64,000 nucleotides of DNA, from the NCBI RefSeq assembly GCF_023242365.1, contig NZ_JALLIX010000025.1, forward strand, positions 34,554-98,553, read 5' to 3'. A program made the position numbers and the translations under genes. Of the stretch, positions 55,548 to 64,000 are shown piece after piece (position 1 is the first letter of the stretch; each line of letters opens with the position of its first letter). The notes under the pieces were generated by a model that had not been told where the DNA came from, did not search any database, and saw only the letters and a list, made by a program, of their open reading frames with translations. The stretch comes from Pseudomonas sp. MWU13-2100 (GTDB lineage: Bacteria > Pseudomonadota > Gammaproteobacteria > Pseudomonadales > Pseudomonadaceae).

Positions 55548-55770
55548 CCCGCCCCTGTGTGTTTCCTGTCCCCCCGTTGAAACGGGCCGTCTGCTCCGGC
55601 ACGATTGACGCTCGCAACACCTTCCCCGGGCCTGTAAGCTGGATTTCAGGAGCGTTCCTACGCACTTTTACTGAAAGTTATCTTTCTTTAATCGTTTTCC
55701 ATCGGGTATAGCTGTTCGTCCAACCACAGGGTGGGTGATCAGCAAGAGATCGATCCGCGGGACACGCTTT

Positions 55771-56955
55771 ATGAGTCTTTTTGCCATGAATGAACTTCCT
55801 CTGTATTTCGACTATGCCGCCACCACACCGGTGGATGAGCGGGTGATCCGGGTGATGGTCGAGTGCCTCGGCTTTTCCGGTAATTTCGGCAACCCGGCGT
55901 CCAGTTCCCATGCCTTCGGCCAGCGCGCCCGGCAGACGGTCGAGCAGGCCCGGCAACAGGTGGCGAGCCTGGTGGGGGCGAGCCCCGAGCAGATCGTCTG
56001 GACCTCCGGGGCCACCGAGTCGAACAACCTGGCACTCAAGGGGGTCGCCCAGGCCCGTGGTGTCAGTGGCGGGCATGTGGTCACCAGCCAGATCGAACAC
56101 AAGGCGGTGCTCGATACCGCCCGACAACTCCAGGAAGCCGGGGTCGCCGTCACCTACCTGGTGCCGAATGCCGAAGGCTTGATCACCACGGCGATGGTCA
56201 GTGAGGTCCTGCGCGAGGACACCTTCCTGGTCTCGCTGATGCTGGTCAACAATGAGCTGGGTACCCTGAGTGACATCGCGGCCATCGGCCAGCGGGTGCG
56301 TGAGCACGGTGCGCTGTTCCATGTGGACGCGGCCCAGGGCGCGGGCAAGGTGGCGATCGACCTGGCCGCCTTGCCGGTGGACCTGATGTCGTTTTCCGCC
56401 CACAAGGTCTACGGGCCCAAGGGTATCGGTGCCTTGTATGTGGGGCCGCGCGCGCAGCAGAAGCTGCACGCGCAGATCCACGGCGGCGGCCATGAAGGCG
56501 GTCTGCGCTCCGGCACCCTGGCCACCCACCAGATCGCCGGCATGGGCAGTGCCTTCGCCCTGGCCACCGAGCACCTGGAAGAAGAAATCGCCAGCATCCG
56601 TCATCTGCGCCAGCGCTTGCTCGAGCAATTGGCGGATGTCCCGGGCCTGCGCTTGAACGGCAGCCCGACTGAACGCATCCCCCATACCCTGAGTCTGACC
56701 TTTGCCGAAGGCGAGTTCGACGGTGCGGCGTTGGCGCGGTCCCTGGCCTACTCGGCGACGTCGGCCTGCAACTCCGCGAGCCAGGCGCCGTCCCATGTGC
56801 TGCTGGCACTGGGGCACGATGTGCGCTTGGCCGGCCGGACCATTCGCCTGAGCCTGGGGCGTTTTACCTCTGAGCAGGACATCGACCGTGCCGCGGCGGC
56901 GATCAAGGCAAGCCTGAGTGCACCCGCGCCGTTCTGGGCGATTGCCCAGCCGTGA
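55771..56955 (+). CDS. Cysteine desulfurase (IscS/NifS-like, class V aminotransferase)
   Basis: 394 residues from ATG 55771 (ATG 55786 also possible). PLP-binding Lys212 in SFSAHKVYGPKGIG, GNFGNPASSSHAFGQRAR at the N-terminus, TSGATESNNLALKG for PLP phosphate, and catalytic Cys333 in TSACNSASQAPSHVLLALG. No iscR, iscU or hscAB adjacent, so it is an isc-independent paralogue, perhaps supplying sulfur for tRNA or cofactor modification. Followed by the aminopeptidase gene after 47 bp. Confidence 0.93.
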   Translation: MSLFAMNELPLYFDYAATTPVDERVIRVMVECLGFSGNFGNPASSSHAFGQRARQTVEQARQQVASLVGASPEQIVWTSGATESNNLALKGVAQARGVSGGHVVTSQIEHKAVLDTARQLQEAGVAVTYLVPNAEGLITTAMVSEVLREDTFLVSLMLVNNELGTLSDIAAIGQRVREHGALFHVDAAQGAGKVAIDLAALPVDLMSFSAHKVYGPKGIGALYVGPRAQQKLHAQIHGGGHEGGLRSGTLATHQIAGMGSAFALATEHLEEEIASIRHLRQRLLEQLADVPGLRLNGSPTERIPHTLSLTFAEGEFDGAALARSLAYSATSACNSASQAPSHVLLALGHDVRLAGRTIRLSLGRFTSEQDIDRAAAAIKASLSAPAPFWAIAQP

Positions 56956-57002
56956 GAGTGCCGGATAACAATTGAATAACTAAGTGGTTAGCAGGAGACA
57001 CA

Positions 57003-58811
57003 ATGAGCACGCAGACCCCGAGTCAAGGAACCGTACCCGAGCGGCTGGCACGCACCCGCGAACTGATGCGCCGTGAAGGTGTGCAGGCCTTGCTGGTGCC
57101 GTCTGCCGATCCGCACCTGTCGGAATACCTGCCCGCCTACTGGCAGGGCCGGCAGTGGCTTTCAGGCTTCCATGGCTCGGTCGGCACCTTGATCGTGACG
57201 CCGGATTTCGCCGGCGTCTGGGCAGACAGCCGCTACTGGGAGCAGGCAACCAAGGAACTGGCCGGCAGCGGTATTGAACTGATGAAATTGTTGCCGGGGC
57301 AACCGGGCCCGCTGGATTGGCTGGCTGAACAGGCACCGCCAGGGGGCGTGGTCGCGGTGGATGGCGCGGTCATGGCGCTGGCGTCGGCGCGCAGCCTGGG
57401 TGACAAGTTACAGGCCCGTGGCGCGCGGCTGCGCACTGATATTGACCTGCTCGAGCAGGTCTGGGAAGGCCGCGAGGCGCTGCCGAACCAGCCGATCTAC
57501 CCGCATCTGCCGCCGCAAGCGACGGTCAGTCGTGGCGATAAGCTTGCCCAGTTGCGTCGGGAGTTGAAAACCCGTGGCGCCGACTGGCATTTCATCGCCA
57601 CGCTGGATGATATTGCCTGGTTGTTCAACCTGCGCGGGGCCGATGTGTCGTTCAACCCGGTATTCGTCTCCTTTGCCCTGATCAGCCAGGAACAGGCCAC
57701 GCTGTTCGTGTCCTTGAGCAAGGTGAGTGCAGAGCTTGCGCAGGTGCTCAAGGTCGATGGCGTGAGCTTGCGTGACTACAGCGAAATCGGTGCGGCGCTG
57801 GCCAGCATTCCGCCGTGTGCGGGGTTGCTGGTCGACCCGGCGCGGGTGACGGTCGGTTTGCTGGATCATCTGGCTCGGGAAGTCACGCTGGTCGAGGGAC
57901 TCAATCCGACGACCCTGGCCAAATCCCGCAAGAGTCTCGATGACGCGGTGCACATCCGTCAGGCCATGGAGCAGGACGGGGCGGCGTTGTGCGAATTTTT
58001 TGCCTGGCTGGAAACCGCGCTGGGCCATGAGCGGGTCACCGAGTTGACCATTGACGAGCACCTGAGCGCAGCGCGCGCGCGGCGTCCGGGCTATGTGTCG
58101 CTGAGTTTCAATACCATTGCCGCGTTCAACGCCAATGGGGCGATGCCGCACTATCATGCCACCGAGGCGGAGCATGCCTTGATCGAGGGTGACGGCCTGC
58201 TGCTGATCGACTCTGGCGGGCAATACCTGGGCGGGACCACGGACATTACTCGGATGGTCCCGGTGGGTATGCCGACGGTCGAGCAGAAGCGCGATTGCAC
58301 TCGGGTGCTCAAGGGCGTGATCGCCCTGTCTCGGGCGCAGTTTCCCCGGGGCATTCTTTCGCCGCTGCTGGATGCTATCGCCCGGGCACCGATCTGGGCT
58401 GAAAGCGTGGATTACGGGCATGGCACCGGCCATGGCGTCGGTTACTTTCTCAACGTGCACGAAGGTCCGCAGGTGATCGCCTACCAGGCTGTACCGGCGC
58501 CGCAGACCGCCATGCAGCCGGGGATGATCACCTCCATCGAACCCGGGACCTACCGTCCGGGCCGTTGGGGTGTGCGTATCGAAAATCTGGTGCTGAGCCG
58601 TGAGGCGGGCAAGAGCGAGTTCGGCGAGTTTCTCAAGTTTGAAACCCTGACCCTGTGCCCGATCGATACCCGTTGCCTGGAGCCGGCGTTACTGACGCAG
58701 GACGAGCGTGACTGGTTCAACGCTTATCACGCTCAGGTGCGCGAGCGTTTGAGCCCGTTGCTCGATGGTGCGGCGCTGGAGTGGTTGAACACCCGTACGG
58801 TTGCGATCTGA
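57003..58811 (+). CDS. Xaa-Pro aminopeptidase (aminopeptidase P, M24B, long type)
   Basis: 602 residues, the three-domain XPNPEP1-like form. Two creatinase-like N-terminal domains (residues 1-about 310; DYSEIGAALASIP near their end) precede the pita-bread catalytic domain with metal ligands Asp403, Asp414 (LIDSGGQYLGGTTDITR), His477 (HGTGHGVGYF), Glu513 (SIEPGTYRPG) and Glu527 (RIENLVL). Removes N-terminal residues before proline in the cytoplasm. RBS AGGAG upstream of ATG 57003. Confidence 0.95.
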   Translation: MSTQTPSQGTVPERLARTRELMRREGVQALLVPSADPHLSEYLPAYWQGRQWLSGFHGSVGTLIVTPDFAGVWADSRYWEQATKELAGSGIELMKLLPGQPGPLDWLAEQAPPGGVVAVDGAVMALASARSLGDKLQARGARLRTDIDLLEQVWEGREALPNQPIYPHLPPQATVSRGDKLAQLRRELKTRGADWHFIATLDDIAWLFNLRGADVSFNPVFVSFALISQEQATLFVSLSKVSAELAQVLKVDGVSLRDYSEIGAALASIPPCAGLLVDPARVTVGLLDHLAREVTLVEGLNPTTLAKSRKSLDDAVHIRQAMEQDGAALCEFFAWLETALGHERVTELTIDEHLSAARARRPGYVSLSFNTIAAFNANGAMPHYHATEAEHALIEGDGLLLIDSGGQYLGGTTDITRMVPVGMPTVEQKRDCTRVLKGVIALSRAQFPRGILSPLLDAIARAPIWAESVDYGHGTGHGVGYFLNVHEGPQVIAYQAVPAPQTAMQPGMITSIEPGTYRPGRWGVRIENLVLSREAGKSEFGEFLKFETLTLCPIDTRCLEPALLTQDERDWFNAYHAQVRERLSPLLDGAALEWLNTRTVAI

Positions 58812-58831
58812 TCGTAGATACCGAAATACTG

Positions 58832-58990
58832 TGTGGGATGTATCCGCGAAGAGGCCTTTGAGGCTGCCAAAAGCTTCGCGGGCAAGCTCCGCTCCCACAG
58901 ATTGTGGGAGCATTTACCGGAGCGCCGGACCGCCGCGAAGAGGCCCTTGAGGCCGCTAAAAGCTTCGCGGGCAAACCTCCCTCCCATGGG
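58832..58990. repeat. Three-copy REP cluster
   Basis: Copies of the CTTCGCGGGCAAGCTCCGCT class, two in the same orientation (58874-58899 and 58970-58987, the second diverged) and a degraded partner. Between the aminopeptidase and convergent LysR genes. Confidence 0.8.
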
Positions 58991-59008
58991 GTTTCGGTTG
59001 TGGCGTAT

Positions 59009-59896
59009 TCAAAGCTCCAGCAGGGCATCGCTCATATAGTCGACAAACGCCTTCACCCTGGCTGACTGCCGGCGATTGGCCGGAAACACCGCATGAATCG
59101 GCAGCGACTGGGTCTGATAACCCGGTAAAATCGCCGTGACCCGACCTGCCTTCAGATCCTCGGCGAACAGCCACACCGGCGACAGCGCAATACCGAGCCC
59201 GCCCAGGACCATTTCCCGAATTGCCTCCGAATTATTGCTCTGGGCATTGCCCTTGATCCTCACGCTGTAGCGCTGTCCGTCCTTTTCGTAGTGCCAGAGG
59301 TTCTGGCTGCTCAGCAGATTGAATTGCAGGCAGTTGTGCCCGGCCAACTGTCCTGGGCTTTGCGGTTCGCCCCGATGCGCCAGGTACGCGGCGCTGGCGA
59401 CTGTGATCCGTCGGGTATCGCCGATGCGCCGGGCAATCAGGCTGCTGTCGCTCAACTCGCCGATGCGCAGGCTGACATCCAGGCCTTCCTCGACCAGGTC
59501 CTGGTTCTGGTCGTTGAGCTGCAGGTCGATGTCCAGCTGCGGATAGCGCGCAAGAAAGTCCGGCAGTCGGCTGGCGATCTGCAAACGACCGAAACTCACC
59601 GATGAGCCGATACGCAAACTGCCGGCGACCTGTTCCCGGCCTGACTGAAAGCTGTGTTCGGCGTTGTCCACGGCGGCGAGGATCTGCCGGCACTGAGCGT
59701 AGTAGCGTTGGCCTTCATCGGTCAGTGACAACTGGCGTGTACTGCGCGCGATCAGCTTGCCACCCAGTTCGCTCTCCAGGGCCTTGAGGATTTTGCTGAT
59801 GGTCGGCTGGCTGGTCTGCCGTTCCCGGGCCACGGCGGAAAAACTGCCGCGTTCGACGACCCGGACAAAAATGGCCATTGCATTGAGTTTATCCAC
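59009..59896 (-). CDS. LysR-family transcriptional regulator
   Basis: 295 residues with a GTG start at 59896, chosen because GAGG lies seven bases upstream; a GTG at 59908 overlaps that RBS. HTH in FVRVVERGSFSAVARERQTSQPTISKILKALESELGGKLIARSTRQLSLTDEG; effector domain follows. Divergent from the zinc-independent alcohol-dehydrogenase-type gene at 60010, its likely target. Confidence 0.9.
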   Translation of the reverse strand: MDKLNAMAIFVRVVERGSFSAVARERQTSQPTISKILKALESELGGKLIARSTRQLSLTDEGQRYYAQCRQILAAVDNAEHSFQSGREQVAGSLRIGSSVSFGRLQIASRLPDFLARYPQLDIDLQLNDQNQDLVEEGLDVSLRIGELSDSSLIARRIGDTRRITVASAAYLAHRGEPQSPGQLAGHNCLQFNLLSSQNLWHYEKDGQRYSVRIKGNAQSNNSEAIREMVLGGLGIALSPVWLFAEDLKAGRVTAILPGYQTQSLPIHAVFPANRRQSARVKAFVDYMSDALLEL

Positions 59897-60009
59897 GGGA
59901 CGCCTCACTCATGCCAAAAGGGCATGATCACTATAGCAATAATGTGTCTTATCGGTATGAGTGACGGGGCGCATGATCGGTCTCACTTCCACTGCTCGAG
60001 ATTGCCGAC

Positions 60010-61008
60010 ATGTCCCACTCGCTTGAAATGAACGCTCTGCTGGTCGACGCCGCCAATGCGCCGCTGCGCCTGGTTTCCATCGACCGTCCCGCGCCCGCGG
60101 CGGGTCAGGTGCTGGTCCGCATCAAGGCCAGTGGCATCAACCCGTTGGATGCCAAGATCCGCGCAGGTCAGGCCGCCCATGCCCGTCAACCGTTGCCGGC
60201 GATCCTGGGCATGGACCTGGCCGGGGTTGTCGAAGCCCTGGGCGAGGATGTCAGCGACTGGGCGGTGGGTGACGAGGTGTACGGGTTGGCCACCGGGATC
60301 GGTGGTGCCCAGGGCTCGCTGGCCGAGTTTGCCGTGGTCGATGCCCGACTGCTGGCGCGCAAACCGGCCAACCTGAGCATGCGCGAGGCCGCGGCATTGC
60401 CGTTGGTGCTGATTACCGCCTGGGAGGGTCTGGTCGATCGTGCCCGGGTCGGCGCCGGTCAGTCGGTGTTGATCCAGGGAGGAGCAGGGGGTGTCGGGCA
60501 TGTGGCCGTGCAGGTTGCCAAGGCGTTCGGCGCCAAGGTCTTCGCCACCGGCTCAACCTCGCAACAGGCTGAGATCGAGAGTTTTGGCGCGACCTTTATC
60601 GACTATCGGCAGATGGGCGTGGAGGAATATGTCGCGCAGCATACTGCTGGCGAGGGCTTCGATATTGTCTATGACACGGTGGGTGGCGAAACCCTGGACC
60701 GGTCGTTCCAGGCGGCGCGGATCTATTACGGGCATGTCGTGAGCTGCCTCGGTTGGGGGCAGCACAGTCTGGCACCGCTGTCCTTTCGCGGAGCCACTTA
60801 TTCCGGGGTGTTTACCTTGCTGCCATTGCTGACCGGTCGCGGGCGCGAGCATCACGGGCAGATACTGGCGCAGGCCGCCCGGTTGATCGAAGCCGGTCAA
60901 TTGAAGCCTGTGCTCGATCCCCGGCGGTTTACCCTGGAAACCGCCGAGGAGGCTTATAGCTTGCTGGCCAGTGGCGCGGCGCAAGGTCGACTGGTGGTCG
61001 AGATCTAG
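60010..61008 (+). CDS. NADPH:quinone-oxidoreductase-like MDR alcohol dehydrogenase
   Basis: 332 residues. MDR superfamily: GroES-like N-terminal domain (VRIKASGINPLDAKIRAG, ILGMDLAGVVEALGEDV) and Rossmann domain (VLIQGGAGGVGHVAVQVAKAFGAKVFATGS). The catalytic zinc ligands (Cys and His-Glu) are missing, as in quinone oxidoreductase/enoyl reductase members. Likely detoxifies quinones or reactive carbonyls. Controlled probably by the divergent LysR. It ends 5 bp before the decayed HCCA-isomerase remnant. Confidence 0.92.
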   Translation: MSHSLEMNALLVDAANAPLRLVSIDRPAPAAGQVLVRIKASGINPLDAKIRAGQAAHARQPLPAILGMDLAGVVEALGEDVSDWAVGDEVYGLATGIGGAQGSLAEFAVVDARLLARKPANLSMREAAALPLVLITAWEGLVDRARVGAGQSVLIQGGAGGVGHVAVQVAKAFGAKVFATGSTSQQAEIESFGATFIDYRQMGVEEYVAQHTAGEGFDIVYDTVGGETLDRSFQAARIYYGHVVSCLGWGQHSLAPLSFRGATYSGVFTLLPLLTGRGREHHGQILAQAARLIEAGQLKPVLDPRRFTLETAEEAYSLLASGAAQGRLVVEI

Positions 61009-61013
61009 GCCAT

Positions 61014-61379
61014 TCAGTCGTCGACCCAGAGGGCGCGATAGAGGGTATCGACGAATTCGACAAAACGTTCCGGGTGGCGCAGCTACACGCTGGTGGTCGC
61101 GCGCATCAGCATCAGGGTATTGATCGGAAAGTGCGGGTTGTAGCGGAAGGCGACGCCGTAGCGGCGGGCATAGCGCGTCAGATCCTGGATCATATAAAGC
61201 CCCTTGACCGGTATCTCGGCCGGAGAGGTATTACCCGTGGCCTTGAACACGCCGCCCAGGAGCATCGGCTGATAAACCAGCTGGCTGTCGGTTTGCTCAC
61301 AGAGGCCGGGCAACTGGGTGTACGCCAGGTAGGAGGCCGGGCTGCCCAGGTCAAAATAGAAATCGAAGGCTTTTTTCAT
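61014..61379 (-). pseudogene. 2-hydroxychromene-2-carboxylate isomerase (DsbA/GST-kappa-like), interrupted and truncated
   Basis: MKKAFDFYFDLGSPASYLAYTQLPGL is the N-terminus of this family. The frame hits TAG at 61083-61085 after residue 98, then continues LRHPERFVEFVDTLYRALWVDD to TGA at 61014-61016; homologues have Gln at the TAG position, so CAG to TAG is likely. The final roughly 80 residues of a normal 200-residue enzyme are missing. RBS AAGGAG is intact. 37 bp downstream of the SDR remnant, so once an operon. Confidence 0.85.
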
Positions 61380-61416
61380 GGATACAGCTCCTTGTTGTTA
61401 TTGTCGTGAGGGGGGC

Positions 61417-61569
61417 TCACCAGCGTTCATTCCAGGGCCGCAGATCGAGCTCGAAGGTCCAGGCGTCGCGGGGCTGGCTGTGCAGGTACCAATAATTCTC
61501 GGCGATATGGGCGCGGTCGAGAATGCCGTCTTGATCCTTGAGGGCGTATTTTTCCGGGAAATTGCTGCG
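61417..61569 (-). pseudogene. C-terminal remnant of a short-chain dehydrogenase/reductase
   Basis: The minus-strand frame ends FPEKYALKDQDGILDRAHIAENYWYLHSQPRDAWTFELDLRPWNERW, the distinctive tail of one SDR group (IAE-YW-LH-QPR-AWT-ELDLRP). Everything upstream of about 61569, including the Rossmann fold and catalytic Tyr-Lys, is missing and replaced by an antisense piece of a TetR gene. Confidence 0.8.
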
Positions 61570-61572
61570 GAT

Positions 61573-62090
61573 AAAAAAAGCAGCGCGCTGTCGGCGAAAC
61601 GGGAAGGTTTTGCGGGCGTCGGCGTGGACGGCCTGATGAAAGCCATCGGCCTCGGTGGTGGGGCGTTCTATGGTCACTTCTCGTCCAAGGACGAACTGTT
61701 CAGCTCAATTGTCGAGCGGGAACTCAGTCAGAGTCTGGTGCGGCTGGGGGGGAGGGTGAGCCCGACCGGACGCAACTCAAGCGTTGCCTGAAACGCTACC
61801 TGAGCATGGCCCATGTCGAGCAGCCGGAGAGCGGCCGTGCCTTGCCCGCGCTGGGGGCGGAAATCGCGCGGGGGGATCTGGCGGTGCGCCAGCAGGCCGA
61901 GGACTGGATTTACCGTTTGCAACAGCGTTGGGCACAGGCGCTGGGCAACGAAAGCCAGGCCTGGTCGATTCTATCCCAGTGCGTGGGTGCGCTCGTGATG
62001 GCGCGAATGCTGGTGAGTCCGGACATGCAGTACCAGGTGTTGCGATCGAGCCATGACGAAATCAATCGGCAACTGGCAGGGGCGGTTTAG
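61573..62090 (+). pseudogene. TetR-family repressor, 5'-truncated and frameshifted
   Basis: Starts abruptly inside the HTH (REGFAGVGVDGLMKAIGLGGGAFYGHFSSKDELFSSIVEREL) with no start codon. The frame breaks at a seven-G run (61746-61752); the C-terminal ligand domain continues in another frame (GEPDRTQLKRCLKRYLSMAH ... PALGAEIARGDLAVRQQAEDWIYRLQQRW ... NRQLAGAV). It was probably the divergent repressor of the SDR-isomerase operon. Confidence 0.82.
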
Positions 62091-62391
62091 GGCTCAGCGC
62101 GGACGGCTTGTTGCAGATGATGATCATGCTGCGGCTGGTATAGCCGGCCGGGTTGAGACCGAACGGGTAATCACCTGGGTCTTCCACGGCGTCGCCGGAT
62201 TTGGCAAGCACCCTATAGCCATTATCACTGCAGGAGTTGGCGGCTTTGGCGTAGCACTTTTCCCAGGAAGATGTCAGCCCGGAACAGTTGATATGCAGGC
62301 CACGTTTACCGTATTTCATCGGTTTCGAGGTTGCGGTGCAGCCGGCGACGGCAAGTACTGCCAGGACTATCAAGAAGCGGTTCATTACCAT
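62062..62391 (-). CDS. Small lipoprotein
   Basis: 109 residues. MNRFLIVLAVLAVAGCTATSKPM is a lipoprotein signal with lipobox VAGC. The mature part has four Cys (INCSGLTSSWEKCYAKAANSCSDNGYRVL ... IIICN), suggesting two disulfides. Function unknown; such proteins recur in pseudomonads. Start could be ATG 62391 or 62385. The 3' end overlaps the TetR pseudogene by 29 bp, which is consistent with that gene being under no constraint. Confidence 0.75.
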   Translation of the reverse strand: MVMNRFLIVLAVLAVAGCTATSKPMKYGKRGLHINCSGLTSSWEKCYAKAANSCSDNGYRVLAKSGDAVEDPGDYPFGLNPAGYTSRSMIIICNKPSALSPKPPLPVAD

Positions 62392-62549
62392 CCCTATCTC
62401 TGCCCCGGATCAATTCGTCCGGTTTGGCTTTTTCGTGCCGCCTGATTCTTCCTTGAGGCCCCTGTCCAAAATTTCCAAGGCTGGCATTGAGTTAGGTGTA
62501 AACATGTCCTATTTGAGCGGCAAATACCAGAGCTGACTCACACTCTGTT

Positions 62550-63437
62550 TCAATCGACTGCAACGGGCGGTGCGGAGTCCTTGCGCAGAGTCAGCGTGGC
62601 ACCGACGGAGGCGCAGATAATGCAGGCGATGGCGAGCCACTGGGCTGCGGACAGGTACTCGTGGAGGAACAGCAGTCCGGACAGTGCGCCAAAAGAGGGT
62701 TCGATGCTCATCAAGGTGCCGAAGGTACGCGCGGGCATACGCGTCAGTGCGACCATTTCGAGGCTGTAGGGTAGGGCGGTGGACAGGATGGCGACGCCGA
62801 TGGCGGTCGGGATCAATGCCGGGGTGAGCAGCGCGGCGCCGGCGTGGACGATACCGATCGGGGCGATGAACAGGGCGGCAATCACCACGCCGAGGGCGGC
62901 GGTCTGAATGCCGTTGTCGTTGCCGGCTTTCTGGCCATAGAGGATATACAGCGCCCAGCAGACGCCGGCCCCCAATGCATAGCTGGCGCCGGGCAGGTCA
63001 AGGCTGGCACTGGTCGCGCCGGTGGGGATGAGCAGCAGGAGTCCGCTGACGGCGAGGGTGATCCAGAGAAAGTCGATGGCCCGGCGCGAGGCGTAGATCG
63101 CCACCGCCAGGGGGCCGGTGAATTCCAGGGCGACGGCGATGCCCAGGGGCACGCTTCTCAAGGACATATAAAAGAGGAAGTTCATGCCGCCCAAGGCGAT
63201 GCCATAGATGATGACGGTGCGCAGGGACTTGGCGGTGAACTTGGCCCGCCAGGGGCGCAGGACCAGGACCATGATGATGCTGGCAAACATCAGGCGCAGG
63301 GTGGTGGTGCCTTGGGCGCCGACAATCGGGAACATGCTCTTGGCCAGGGAGGCGCCGGATTGAATCGAGGCCATTGCGATAAGCAGCAGGCCGACGGGAA
63401 AGAGTGTCGAGGCCAGGCTGCGGGACGGCTGGGTCAT
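62550..63437 (-). CDS. rhtA: Threonine/homoserine exporter RhtA (EamA/DMT family)
   Basis: 295 residues, ten membrane helices in two EamA repeats. It closely tracks E. coli RhtA: LLIAMASIQSGASLAKSMFPIVGAQGTTTLRL, GMNFLFYMSLRSVPLGIAVALEFTGPLAVAI, ILSTALPYSLEMVALTRMPARTFGTLMSIEPSFGALSGLLFL. Exports threonine, homoserine and toxic amino-acid analogues. Confidence 0.93.
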   Translation of the reverse strand: MTQPSRSLASTLFPVGLLLIAMASIQSGASLAKSMFPIVGAQGTTTLRLMFASIIMVLVLRPWRAKFTAKSLRTVIIYGIALGGMNFLFYMSLRSVPLGIAVALEFTGPLAVAIYASRRAIDFLWITLAVSGLLLLIPTGATSASLDLPGASYALGAGVCWALYILYGQKAGNDNGIQTAALGVVIAALFIAPIGIVHAGAALLTPALIPTAIGVAILSTALPYSLEMVALTRMPARTFGTLMSIEPSFGALSGLLFLHEYLSAAQWLAIACIICASVGATLTLRKDSAPPVAVD

Positions 63438-63557
63438 GGGGTGGTGTCATCCGGGGTATATAGAAGGAGGCAGGTGTATATGATGCGGAACAAAGCATCG
63501 TTGAGCAATATATTGCTCAAGGTGTTGATGCTCTTCATCTATGGGCGTTGAGTGATG

Positions 63558-63990
63558 CTTCGCGGGTAAGCTCCGCTCCCACCGTGTGCGGGGCTGGCTG
63601 GGAGTTTGCGGTGTGACTCGGCCCTGTAGAGCTGGCTTGCCGACGATGGCGTTCTTGAGGGTGCTAAAAGCTTCGCGGGCAAGCTCCGCTCCCACAGTGT
63701 CGGGGGCTGACCGAGGGTTTGCGGTGTGACTCGGCCCTGTAGGCCCCGGCTTGCGGGCGATGGCGTTCTTGAAGCCGCTAAAAGCTTCGCGGGCAAGCTC
63801 CGCTCCCACAGTGTCGGGGGCTGACCGAGGATTTGCGGTGTGACACGGTCCCTGTAGGAGCCGGCTTGCCGGCGATGGCGTCCTTGAGGCCGCTAAAAGC
63901 TTCGCGGGCAAGCTCCGCTCCCACAGTGTCCGGGGCTAACCGATAGTTCGCGGTGCGACTCGATCCTGTGGGAGCGGAGCTTGTCGGATC
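63558..63990. repeat. Tandem REP array, 113-115-bp period
   Basis: CTTCGCGGG cores start at 63558, 63671, 63785 and 63900. Each period contains one GGGAGCGGAGC-class REP, a constant spacer (GGGGCTGACCGAGGGTTTGC, GGTGTGACTCGG) and one partly degraded GGAGCCGGCTTGCCGGCGAT-class REP, so the amplified unit is a composite of both REP classes. The array continues toward the window edge. No gene is present from 63438 to 64000. Confidence 0.88.
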
Positions 63991-64000
63991 GCCGCACCGC

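Overview
The window looks like a chromosomal segment of a fluorescent pseudomonad (Pseudomonas fluorescens/chlororaphis/protegens-like). The support is high GC, dense REP elements of the GGGAGCGGAGCTTGCCCGCG and GGAGCCGGCTTGCCGGCGAT types, and a gene complement typical of that group: liu leucine catabolism, TamA/TamB, Anr-type regulation with tandem universal stress proteins, the gnd-zwf-HAD cluster, SoxR and RhtA. I see no rRNA or tRNA genes, no CRISPR array, no prophage and no insertion sequence.

Layout. 1-12.6 kb (minus strand) holds leucine/isovalerate catabolism, liuABCD and liuR-liuE. Near-identical perfect palindromes, the expected LiuR operators, lie in front of liuA and of liuR. The two halves are separated by a 4,983-bp gene for a 1660-residue protein with leucine-rich repeats and a C-terminal NEL-type (IpaH/SspH-like) E3 ubiquitin ligase module, followed by an AT-rich gene-free stretch. 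12.7-25 kb holds a LysR/acyl-CoA dehydrogenase pair, a PstS-OmpA fusion, exonuclease III, a GNAT protein, the tamA-tamB outer-membrane assembly pair, and an aldo/keto reductase divergent from a LysR regulator. 25-33.5 kb holds small membrane or lipoprotein genes, a Fur-like winged-helix protein, a nitrilase, an OmpA/membrane-protein pair, a WYL regulator, an SnoaL-like protein, a ZapE-like ATPase and a DUF4010/MgtC-type membrane protein.

33.4-41.1 kb is a compact predicted low-oxygen island. It has four tandem-domain universal stress proteins, an FNR/Anr-type regulator with all four cluster cysteines, a GNAT acetyltransferase and an ArcD-like antiporter. Six FNR/Anr-like boxes (TTGAY-N4-ATCAA or close) lie in its intergenic regions. 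Palindromic terminators follow the first and last USP genes.

41.7-46.8 kb holds a second giant toxin-like gene (1598 residues), preceded by the degraded C-terminal end of what appears to be a paralogue. 46.9-50.2 kb is the translationally coupled gnd-zwf-HAD sugar-phosphate operon. It is followed by a seven-copy 39-bp minisatellite that sits inside a REP inverted repeat. 50.7-60 kb is mainly metabolic and transport genes (dienoyl-CoA isomerase-like, NudC, TauE/SafE, SoxR with a SoxR-box-driven monooxygenase, LysE, cysteine desulfurase, aminopeptidase P). 61.0-62.1 kb is a decayed detoxification locus: an HCCA-isomerase gene with an amber stop, an SDR tail and a frameshifted TetR gene, apparently joined by one deletion. 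A lipoprotein, RhtA and a 113-115-bp tandem REP array close the window.
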